A DNA stretch of 8,295 bases, taken from Peptostreptococcaceae bacterium (GTDB lineage: Bacteria > Bacillota > Clostridia > Peptostreptococcales > Peptostreptococcaceae). Position 1 is the first letter of the stretch; the number at the start of each line of letters is the position of its first letter. Under the pieces are notes generated by a model, which saw nothing but the letters and a program-made list of their open reading frames with translations, ran no database searches and had not been told where the DNA came from. The stretch is taken from NCBI GenBank assembly GCA_029983575.1, contig JASBZE010000076.1, positions 1 to 8,295 on the forward strand, read 5' to 3'. Positions 1 to 6,455 of the stretch are shown here, piece after piece. A program made the translations under genes and the position numbers.

Positions 1-2166
1 AAAAATTATTCAAACTCGAAAAATTTAAAGGCATCTTCTTCAGATTATAATGAAATTCTAAATATAATAAAAGAAAATTTGGTAAAAGACAAAGAAAAAA
101 TATCACTAGACAGGATGCTAAATCTCCTTGAGGCAACAACTCAATATTTTTCATCCAGCTCATATACCACAGTGCCTGATGTATCTTTTTATGACCACGT
201 AAAACTGACATCGGCTATTTCTGCATGCCTATATTTATGGGATAAAAACAACGGCATTGATAATTTTTTAGATGAGTATTTTAGTAATGACCAAGAGAAA
301 ATAAGTAAATCTAGAAAAAAAGATAAATTTATCGTGCTAACTGGAGAATTTAGCGGTATACAAGATTTTATTTATACTATAGCTTCTAAGAGGGCGATGA
401 AAAATCTTAGAGGACGGTCTTTTTATCTAGAGATACTCACTGAGCATATAATAGATGAAATTCTAACCACTCTCGAAATATCCAGGGCAAATCTACTTTA
501 CACAGGTGGAAGCAAATTTTATTTAATTCTCCCAAATATTAAAAAAGTAATAGATATTGGGGAAAGTATCAAGGAAAAAGTTAATGACTACCTGATTGAA
601 ACCACTGGTGCTACGCTGTACTTTGAGCTTGAGCACACTACTACCTCCGCTGATGAAATGGCTAACGGCATGACGAATAAAAGCAGCGAAGAAAATAGAA
701 TTGGCGATATTTTTAGAAGATTATCCCACAAGGTATCTAAGGCTAAGCTACAAAGATATTCCAAAAGACAGCTGTCTAATTTATTTGATGAAAACAGTTC
801 AGTCAATGATATTGATGAAAGTCGCGAGTGCATAATATGCAAAAAATCTAGTGTAGATATAAATAAATATGATGGAATTTGCGGAGATTGTAATTCATTC
901 ATATGGTTGGGGGATCAAATATCCAGGAGGTATCATTCTAATCGAGACAGCTATTTTATAATATCAAAGTCAAATGACCTTACTGTTAAAGATGATGAGG
1001 ATATAGGAAAATATATATCTCTCCCTTCTCTAACGGAGAAAAAAGTATACTTAATGATTGCGAACGATAAAAAATCTATAAATCTTTTAGAGAATACAGA
1101 TGATGTAATTAGATTATACTCGATAAACTCCTTCTCTATTGGGGAGAACTTAGCTAAAAACCTGTGGATAGGAAATTACAATAAGAAAAATGATAAAGAG
1201 AAGTTTTCTCTTGTTGAGTTTGAGACTTTAGCTGAGATGGCAAACGGAATAGATAGGCTAGCTGTTATTAGAGCCGATATTGACAACCTGGGTGCCGCTT
1301 TTCAGAGTGGATTTAAATCTTTAGATAAGGATAAACCGTATAAATATATGACTCTATCCAAAAGTGCAGTATTATCCCGTTACCTATCTGATTTTTTCAA
1401 GCGAAAAATAAATCTTATCCTTGATAAAAATATTGATGAAATTACAAATAATGATCTATTTAAGTCTTACTGTAATATATTGACAGAATCTGATAAAGAT
1501 CCTAGAAATATAGTTTTAGTTTATTCCGGTGGGGATGATTTGTTCGCGATTGGTGCTTGGGATGATATAATCGAGTTTTCTGTAGATTTAAGAAATGCTT
1601 TTAAAGACTTTACAGGCGATAAACTCACACTTTCAGCTGGTATAGGATTTTTTAAACATCACTATCCAGTGTACAATATGGCTAATCAGACCGGTATATT
1701 AGAGGAAAATGCAAAGAGCATGACTTTAAATGGAGAGGACATGCCTAGAAAGAACGCCGTATCTCTTTTTGGAAAAATTGACGACGAAGACGAATATCTA
1801 ACTACTTTTAGTTGGGACGACTTTATTGATAGGGTTCTTGGAGAAAAATATAAATTTATGAAAGATACGACTACAATAAAGCAAGAGGAAAAATCTTCAA
1901 AGGTGTTTTTAGGCAAGGGAAAACTATATGAAATTATGAATCTATTAAAGAGTCAACATAGGGATAATATGAAAAATACAGACCCCGAAAAACTTGATAT
2001 TGCGCGATTTGCATACACCTTGGCAAGGATTGAACACAATAGTTTCAATGAAAATAACTATGATCGCCTTAAGAGCCAGTTATTTAATTGGATGCAAAAT
2101 GACAAAGACATAAAAGAACTTCTTACAGCGATTATGTTAATTATATATAGGATGAGAGGAGAATAG
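1..2166 (+). CDS. cas10: Cas10 (Csm1), large subunit of the type III-A effector complex, 5' partial
   Basis: The large subunit of the Csm complex senses target RNA and makes cyclic oligoadenylates from ATP; in many relatives an N-terminal HD domain also cuts single-stranded DNA. The frame is open from base 1, so the true start and the catalytic HD residues lie upstream. The TTG at 79 is internal. Using window codon numbers (721 codons visible): the end of the HD region with the family motif DVSFYDH lies near 55-65; the first palm starts at about 110 (LTGEFSGIQDF) and includes YTGGSKF; a four-Cys zinc ribbon has C277, C280, C294 and C297; the second palm has D426-x-D428-N and the intact cyclase motif GGDD at 510-513 (bases 1528-1539); a helical C-terminal domain follows. 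An intact GGDD fits the csm6 gene downstream. It ends 2 bp before csm2. Identity is very secure; HD activity cannot be judged. Confidence 0.97.
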   Translation, partial: KNYSNSKNLKASSSDYNEILNIIKENLVKDKEKISLDRMLNLLEATTQYFSSSSYTTVPDVSFYDHVKLTSAISACLYLWDKNNGIDNFLDEYFSNDQEKISKSRKKDKFIVLTGEFSGIQDFIYTIASKRAMKNLRGRSFYLEILTEHIIDEILTTLEISRANLLYTGGSKFYLILPNIKKVIDIGESIKEKVNDYLIETTGATLYFELEHTTTSADEMANGMTNKSSEENRIGDIFRRLSHKVSKAKLQRYSKRQLSNLFDENSSVNDIDESRECIICKKSSVDINKYDGICGDCNSFIWLGDQISRRYHSNRDSYFIISKSNDLTVKDDEDIGKYISLPSLTEKKVYLMIANDKKSINLLENTDDVIRLYSINSFSIGENLAKNLWIGNYNKKNDKEKFSLVEFETLAEMANGIDRLAVIRADIDNLGAAFQSGFKSLDKDKPYKYMTLSKSAVLSRYLSDFFKRKINLILDKNIDEITNNDLFKSYCNILTESDKDPRNIVLVYSGGDDLFAIGAWDDIIEFSVDLRNAFKDFTGDKLTLSAGIGFFKHHYPVYNMANQTGILEENAKSMTLNGEDMPRKNAVSLFGKIDDEDEYLTTFSWDDFIDRVLGEKYKFMKDTTTIKQEEKSSKVFLGKGKLYEIMNLLKSQHRDNMKNTDPEKLDIARFAYTLARIEHNSFNENNYDRLKSQLFNWMQNDKDIKELLTAIMLIIYRMRGE

Positions 2167-2168
2167 AT

Positions 2169-2630
2169 ATGAACAACAATTTCAATAGAGGCGGTCAAAA
2201 CAAAAAGTTCGACAATAGAGGCGGCAATAAAAAACCAATATTTGATGATAGCCTAAAGCAAAAGTCTATTAAGGAAATTACAAGTACTAACTGCGATTAT
2301 GCCGCTATTATAAACAATATAAAAACGACGACAACACAAATAAGACAGTTGCTTTCCAACTCTGTAGTAGTTAGAAATAAAATAGAAATGGCGGTAACCA
2401 AGAAAAAATTAACTTTAAGTGAAACCCTTACTGATGAATTGAAAGGGGAAGTAGAATACCTTCTTATAAAATTTATATATCAGTGCGGAAGAGACGAACC
2501 TGTATCAAAGTTTAATGATGAATTTAAGATTGCGACAATATTAAACAAGATAAATACACCAGCAGAATTCTATACATATTATAGATATCTAGAAAAAATA
2601 GTAGCTTATGTAAAATATTACAAGCAATAG
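2169..2630 (+). CDS. csm2: Csm2, small subunit of the type III-A effector complex
   Basis: Csm2 is the small helical subunit that lines the inner filament of the Csm complex beside the crRNA-target duplex. The 153-residue product has the family core: TTTTQIRQLLS near residue 55, then a helix with KFIYQCGRDEPV, then a C-terminal FYTYYRYLEKIVAYVKYYKQ stretch typical of Csm2. The ATG at 2169 has a good ribosome binding site, AGAGGAG at 2155-2161, inside the end of cas10, and starts 2 bp after the cas10 stop, so the two genes are probably translationally coupled. Unusually, the first 25 or so residues form a polar, basic, Gly/Asn-rich tail with two RGG units (R7-G9 and R17-G19), encoded by a short duplicated DNA segment. 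This tail makes the protein somewhat longer than the Csm2 proteins I know. The core assignment is secure; a role for the tail in RNA binding is inference. Confidence 0.93.
   Translation: MNNNFNRGGQNKKFDNRGGNKKPIFDDSLKQKSIKEITSTNCDYAAIINNIKTTTTQIRQLLSNSVVVRNKIEMAVTKKKLTLSETLTDELKGEVEYLLIKFIYQCGRDEPVSKFNDEFKIATILNKINTPAEFYTYYRYLEKIVAYVKYYKQ
2183..2224 (+). repeat. Short direct repeat encoding the duplicated RGG tail of Csm2
   Basis: The 12-mer CAATAGAGGCGG occurs at 2183-2194 and again at 2213-2224, 30 bp apart and in the same frame. Each copy encodes the last base of a codon plus Asn-Arg-Gly-Gly. The A-rich stretch after each copy encodes Lys/Asn-rich residues, so the protein reads as two similar nine-residue blocks. 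This looks like a small in-frame duplication that has since diverged. Confidence 0.75.
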
Positions 2631-2696
2631 AATTACTAGCATCTGATTTAGGAAAAATATAACTATAATAATATAAAAATTACAAAGGAGACCATT
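2631..2696 (+). promoter_or_regulatory. csm2-csm3 gap with csm3 ribosome binding site and a weak possible -10 box
   Basis: This 66-bp gap is the largest between genes of the operon. AAAGGAG at 2684-2690 lies 6 bases before the csm3 ATG and is a clear ribosome binding site. A perfect TATAAT occurs at 2664-2669, but no TTGACA-like box sits 16-18 bases upstream and there is no extended TG, so in DNA this AT-rich it may be chance. I see no hairpin. The ribosome site is well supported; an internal promoter is only a possibility. Confidence 0.35.
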
Positions 2697-3410
2697 ATGA
2701 GTACTAGATTAATAGGAAAAATATTTATAAAAGCCCAACTAGAATTATTGACTGGACTTCACATAGGTGGAGGCGGTGACTTCTCTGCTATAGGAGCTGT
2801 AGATAATGTTGTAGTTAGAGACGCTCTAACAAAAGAGCCTATCATTCCAGGTTCATCTCTAAAAGGTAAATCAAGGGCGTTAATCAGTAAAATCAAGCAT
2901 AATGACTATAATTCAGAGGAAAAAAACAAAAAGAATAGCGAAGAATTGTTCAGATTGTTTGGATCAAAAGGAAATGGTCCTATAGTCGCTTCAAGGCTTC
3001 AATTTTTTGATACAAAGCTTACAGAAGATAGTAAACAAAAACTAGAACTCGCCGATACTGACCTTCCATATACGGAGATAAAATATGAAAATACCATAAA
3101 CCCAGTTACTGGTGTAGCTAATCCTAGACAACAAGAAAGAGTTCCAGCCGATTCTGTATTTGACTTTAACTTAACATATAATATCGAAGATGTAGATGAA
3201 ATTAAGGAAGATTTTAAAAATATAAACCTCGCTCTTAGAACATTGGAAGATGATTACCTAGGTGGACACGGAACAAGAGGTTACGGAAGAATCAGATTTA
3301 ATAATCTAAAAATAGATAATATAAAAATATACAATGATGAGATCCTCAGTATCAGTGAAGAAGATCTAAAATCAGAGCTTGACGGTATATTAGAAAAAAC
3401 TAATGCTTAA
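2697..3410 (+). CDS. csm3: Csm3, backbone RAMP subunit and target-RNA nuclease of the Csm complex
   Basis: Csm3 (Cas7 group) forms the filament along the crRNA and cuts bound target RNA at 6-nt intervals. The 237-residue length is near normal for the family. Visible motifs are TGLHIGGGGDF at about 19-29; AIGAVD, whose Asp36 aligns with the catalytic Asp33 of the Streptococcus thermophilus protein as I recall that sequence; IIPGSSLKGKSR at about 49-60; a central YTEIKYENTI...NPRQQERVP stretch; and the C-terminal glycine-rich RAMP loop GGHGTRGYG at 189-197. All expected active-site and RNA-binding motifs are intact, so target RNA cleavage is predicted to work. The ATG is preceded by AAAGGAG at a 6-base spacing. 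The stop is followed closely by csm4, consistent with one transcript. Confidence 0.96.
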   Translation: MSTRLIGKIFIKAQLELLTGLHIGGGGDFSAIGAVDNVVVRDALTKEPIIPGSSLKGKSRALISKIKHNDYNSEEKNKKNSEELFRLFGSKGNGPIVASRLQFFDTKLTEDSKQKLELADTDLPYTEIKYENTINPVTGVANPRQQERVPADSVFDFNLTYNIEDVDEIKEDFKNINLALRTLEDDYLGGHGTRGYGRIRFNNLKIDNIKIYNDEILSISEEDLKSELDGILEKTNA

Positions 3411-3412
3411 AG

Positions 3413-3420
3413 TAGGTGAT
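3413..3420 (+). promoter_or_regulatory. Ribosome binding site that sets the csm4 GTG start
   Basis: TAGGTGAT at 3413-3420 closely matches the 3' part of the consensus complementary to 16S rRNA (GGAGGTGATC). It stands 4 bases before GTG 3425. A GTG at 3416 in the same frame lies inside this site and cannot use it, so 3425 is the better start. Confidence 0.65.
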
Positions 3421-3424
3421 TTTC

Positions 3425-4504
3425 GTGAAATACAATGTGTACATGCTAAGATTTCCTAATGGTGTTCATTTTGGAAACGGAATAGGCATAAGTCTAAATA
3501 ATACTGAAATAACTATGCGATCTGATACTTTATTTAGCGCACTCTACTCTGAGTATATGAAGATTTATTCCGATGATAAGTTTCTAAATATGATAAATTC
3601 GGGTAGATTTCAGATCTCTGACCTACTTCCATATTCAGAAGTGGATAACAAAGGAGTACAGCTATTTATCCCAAAACCCTTTATCGTCGTGGATAGATCA
3701 GATATAAAAAATGATGACAACTCTGCCCTGTTGAGAAAAAAAATGAAAAAGCTTAAGTTTATAGCTATTGATGAATTAGGCGACTATATAAGGTATATGA
3801 AAGGAGACAAAAGTATTGAACTTTCTAATCCAAACTTAGGTGGGCGGATTTTACATACTAGAAATAGAGTTTCCGATTCAGTAGAAGCTTCTGTTAATAT
3901 GGATTTTTCCAGCGAAAATAGCTCAAGTCAGGACAATAGTAACAAAACTGAGCTTTTTAGCGTAGAGATATTTAATTTTAATGAAGGTTCAGGTCTTTAT
4001 TTCATCGTTGGAATTGATGATGAGGAATTTGAAAAAAGGTTTAATATTATAGTAGATTCTTTAGGAGAAACTGGAATTGGTGGTAAGAAAAGCGTTGGTT
4101 ACGGAAAATTTGAAATAGTAGATGGAGAACCATACTCTTTTGACGCTAATGATACCGAAGAGCCATTTGAGATATCTTCAGTATCTGACCCTTCGTTAAT
4201 TAAGGGGTTGTTCTCAAACTCTTCAAGAAAGATTCTTCTATCTTCCCTATCTCCAAACAATGAAGACACAAAAAAACTGAAATCAGGAGAAAACTATTAT
4301 AAGATATATAGGTCAAGCGGTTTTGTAAATTCAGCAAAGTACAGCGATAATCCTATTAAAAGAAAGAGTCTATCAATGATTTCTTCAGGATCGGTTCTCG
4401 ATTTTAATCCTGAGGGGCAAATTGTAGATGTTAATAAAAGTGGAAAACATCCAGTATATAAACTTGGTGTTCCTCTTGTGATGGGAGTTGATATTAATGA
4501 GTGA
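3425..4504 (+). CDS. csm4: Csm4, crRNA handle-binding RAMP subunit (Cas5 group)
   Basis: Csm4 caps the complex at the crRNA 5' handle and contacts Cas10. From GTG 3425 the product has 359 residues starting MKYNVYMLRFPNGVHFGNG, the usual Csm4 opening; GTG 3416 would add three residues (MIF) but overlaps the ribosome binding site. Features: the N-terminal RAMP fold with FPNGVHFGNG and RSDTLFSALYSEY; a Ser/Asn-rich, probably flexible stretch at about 161-174; the glycine-rich loop GIGGKKSVGYGK at 217-228; and a C-terminal region with YKIYRSSGFV, a SSGSVL segment and HPVYKLGVPLVMGV, all typical of Csm4. The last 8 bases overlap csm5, suggesting coupled translation. No nuclease residues are expected in this subunit. 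Identity is secure; the start is likely but not proven. Confidence 0.94.
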   Translation: MKYNVYMLRFPNGVHFGNGIGISLNNTEITMRSDTLFSALYSEYMKIYSDDKFLNMINSGRFQISDLLPYSEVDNKGVQLFIPKPFIVVDRSDIKNDDNSALLRKKMKKLKFIAIDELGDYIRYMKGDKSIELSNPNLGGRILHTRNRVSDSVEASVNMDFSSENSSSQDNSNKTELFSVEIFNFNEGSGLYFIVGIDDEEFEKRFNIIVDSLGETGIGGKKSVGYGKFEIVDGEPYSFDANDTEEPFEISSVSDPSLIKGLFSNSSRKILLSSLSPNNEDTKKLKSGENYYKIYRSSGFVNSAKYSDNPIKRKSLSMISSGSVLDFNPEGQIVDVNKSGKHPVYKLGVPLVMGVDINE

Positions 4505-5720
4505 TAACAAACCAATAACTTATGAAATGGAACTTGAAATAGGTACACCTGTGCATATCGGTGGTGGTGATAAGAATATACTTTCATCTTACGAATATTT
4601 ATTCATTCCAAATAGCAATTCTAAAACCTCTACTCTATTCGTTTATGAGAGCGAAAAGTATATTCGACTACTTAAAGAGAAAGATAAACTATCCGAATAT
4701 ATAGAATATATTTCTAAATCATCAGCCGATCAAAAAAAGACAAGTCTTAATATATATAATTTTCTTAAGGAAAAGAAGATTAACTTCAACATAGATGATA
4801 TCGGCAAGAGAATTACTTTTGACAATGTAGATGGCGACGACTCTAAATCTAGTCAACAGAGAAACCTTAACGATATTAGGTTGTGTATGAAAAATATTGA
4901 TGGAGAACCTTATATACCTGGCAGTGCAATTAAGGGAGCCATAAAAAATCATTTATTGGTACAATATATAACAAACGTTATAAATAGCTCATACCGAGGT
5001 AGCTACCTTGATAGAAGAAGCCTGACTCCAGCTGTAAAAAATCTTTTAAATTATCTAGAAGATCTTGTAGACTCTAGAACTAAGAGATTAGAAAAAAATA
5101 AAGCAAGAGAAATTACCCGACTTGTTTCATCTTTGGAAAAAGAAGTATTTGGGCTCAATCAAAAGTCAAATAATAAAAATTTCGGAATATCAGTATCAGA
5201 TACATACCTAGGCGACACAAATATTAAAACAATATTTTGTAGAGAGCTTTATAAAAAAAGAAAGGTAAATGGACTTGACGAAAATACAAAAAGCTTGCCT
5301 ATTGTAAGAGAATACATCGCACCAAATCAAACTCTAAAGTTCAATTTAACAGTGTATCCCGATCAGATAACCGAGAATACTGCATATCTAAAGGATGTAA
5401 ATTCATTGATATCAAAATTACAAGAAGCTTGTGAGTATTTGACTTATGATGTACTAGAGGAAAATAAAAAAGGAACTCTCATACTAGGCGGAAATACAGG
5501 GTTCTTCCAAAAGACCATTATTTCAGCTCTATTTCCCGATATAAAAGAAAGAACTGATATAACGAAAATATTGCTAAATAAGTCCAATTCTCCTCACGGT
5601 AAAAATGCAATGAAATATCATGCTAATGATACAATATCTCCAAGGGTAAAATATTTAATTAAATATGAAAACAAAGAGATGATCGCGGGACTAGTTAATA
5701 TAAGACTATCCCAAAGATAA
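4497..5720 (+). CDS. csm5: Csm5, crRNA 3'-end RAMP subunit of the Csm complex
   Basis: Csm5 (Cas7 group) sits at the 3' end of the crRNA and is linked to crRNA maturation by recruiting host nucleases in studied relatives. The ATG at 4497 gives 407 residues starting MSDNKPITYEMELEIGTPVHIGGG. It overlaps the end of csm4 by 8 bases and has GGGAG at 4483-4487 upstream. A TTG at 4488 is in frame but poorly placed relative to that site. Motifs: GTPVHIGGGDK at about 16-26, the RAMP motif YIPGSAIKGAIKNHLL from 139, a charged helical region near 195-220, REYIAPNQTLKFNLTV in the middle, and the Csm5-like GGNTGFFQKT at 331-340. The frame is intact. Cas6 follows after 21 bp. Confidence 0.94.
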   Translation: MSDNKPITYEMELEIGTPVHIGGGDKNILSSYEYLFIPNSNSKTSTLFVYESEKYIRLLKEKDKLSEYIEYISKSSADQKKTSLNIYNFLKEKKINFNIDDIGKRITFDNVDGDDSKSSQQRNLNDIRLCMKNIDGEPYIPGSAIKGAIKNHLLVQYITNVINSSYRGSYLDRRSLTPAVKNLLNYLEDLVDSRTKRLEKNKAREITRLVSSLEKEVFGLNQKSNNKNFGISVSDTYLGDTNIKTIFCRELYKKRKVNGLDENTKSLPIVREYIAPNQTLKFNLTVYPDQITENTAYLKDVNSLISKLQEACEYLTYDVLEENKKGTLILGGNTGFFQKTIISALFPDIKERTDITKILLNKSNSPHGKNAMKYHANDTISPRVKYLIKYENKEMIAGLVNIRLSQR

Positions 5721-5741
5721 TGAATTTGAGAGGATATAGAT

Positions 5742-6455
5742 ATGTTAGCAAAACTTATAATGAATATTGAACATGAAGATCTAAATTCCAATGTCGCCTC
5801 ACTTTTTCACGGGTATCTAATGAATGTTATTGATTATAGCTATGCTGATTATCTTCACTACAATGAAGTAAAGCAATTTACGTCTACTATATATATGAAA
5901 GAAAAAAAATGGTATTGGAAGATTACAACTCTAACTAAAAAGGCTTATGAGGAAATTATTTTAAAGCTTTTAAATATGAATATTAAAACAATCTATCTAG
6001 AGCATAAAGACATCGAGGTAGAAATAAAGGGTGTGGAAGTACAGACGTCAACATATGAAGAGGTATATTTGAAATCGAAGAACATAGAAAGGCTACACTT
6101 TGTAACCCCTACCTCATACAAATCCGATGGAAAGTATCAAATCTTCCCGTCTATTAAAGCCTTACTCTCAGGCGTTGCTAATAAAATAAATAAATTCTCA
6201 GATAGCGTAAAGATAGACCCTGATGAGTTAGAGAAAATACTCGCTTCCACTGATATAAGAAACTATAGTTTGAGGACAACAGTATTCAGCTTAAGCAATG
6301 CTGGAATTAAATCATTTTTAGGTTATATAGATATTTATGATCCTAAAGATGATTACTATAAAAATATTATTAGCTATTTAATAAATATGACTGAGTACAC
6401 TGGTACAGGTGTAAAGACTAGTCTCGGAATGGGAGGTACAAAAGTTGGAAAATAA
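5742..6455 (+). CDS. cas6: Cas6, CRISPR RNA endoribonuclease
   Basis: Cas6 cuts the array transcript within each repeat to release crRNAs with an 8-nt 5' handle. The 237-residue product resembles the Staphylococcus epidermidis type III-A Cas6 as I recall it: SLFHGYLM near the N terminus, with His23 the likely catalytic histidine; HFVTPTSYKSDGKYQIFPSIK in the middle; LRTTVFSLSNAGIKSFLGYI; and the C-terminal glycine-rich loop GTGVKTSLGMGG at 221-232. GAGAGGA at 5728-5734 precedes the ATG by 7 bases. The final codons overlap the csm6 start, and the sequence encoding GMGG doubles as the csm6 ribosome binding site. Its place between csm5 and csm6 differs from the orders I know best, where cas6 is before cas10 or after csm6. 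The repeat it should cut lies at 8241-8276. Confidence 0.93.
   Translation: MLAKLIMNIEHEDLNSNVASLFHGYLMNVIDYSYADYLHYNEVKQFTSTIYMKEKKWYWKITTLTKKAYEEIILKLLNMNIKTIYLEHKDIEVEIKGVEVQTSTYEEVYLKSKNIERLHFVTPTSYKSDGKYQIFPSIKALLSGVANKINKFSDSVKIDPDELEKILASTDIRNYSLRTTVFSLSNAGIKSFLGYIDIYDPKDDYYKNIISYLINMTEYTGTGVKTSLGMGGTKVGK
6431..6437 (+). promoter_or_regulatory. Ribosome binding site for csm6 inside the end of cas6
   Basis: GGGAGGT at 6431-6437 is a near-perfect ribosome binding site 7 bases before TTG 6445. The in-frame ATG at 6469 has no comparable site upstream. This favours the TTG start and an 11-base overlap with cas6, so csm6 translation probably depends partly on ribosomes finishing cas6. Confidence 0.7.

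Noticed and set aside
79..81. TTG 79 as the start of Cas10
   Set aside because: The frame continues without a stop to base 1, and a start here would leave only the tail of the HD domain. The gene is simply cut by the window.
588..902. Open frame of 104 codons on the - strand inside cas10
   Set aside because: It lies wholly within conserved cas10 coding sequence, lacks recognisable motifs, and its Ser/Leu-rich product looks like an antisense reading of an AT-rich gene.
1686..1916. Open frame of 76 codons on the - strand inside cas10
   Set aside because: Antisense to the Cas10 C-terminal half, with no recognisable motif.
4488..4490. TTG 4488 as the start of Csm5
   Set aside because: The GGGAG site ends at 4487, directly against it, while ATG 4497 has a 9-base spacing and a better start codon.
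4297..4587. Open frame of 96 codons on the - strand across the csm4-csm5 junction
   Set aside because: Both genes beneath it have strong family motifs on the + strand; the antisense product has none.
4722..4952. Open frame of 76 codons on the - strand inside csm5
   Set aside because: Antisense to csm5 with no motif or good ribosome site that I can see.
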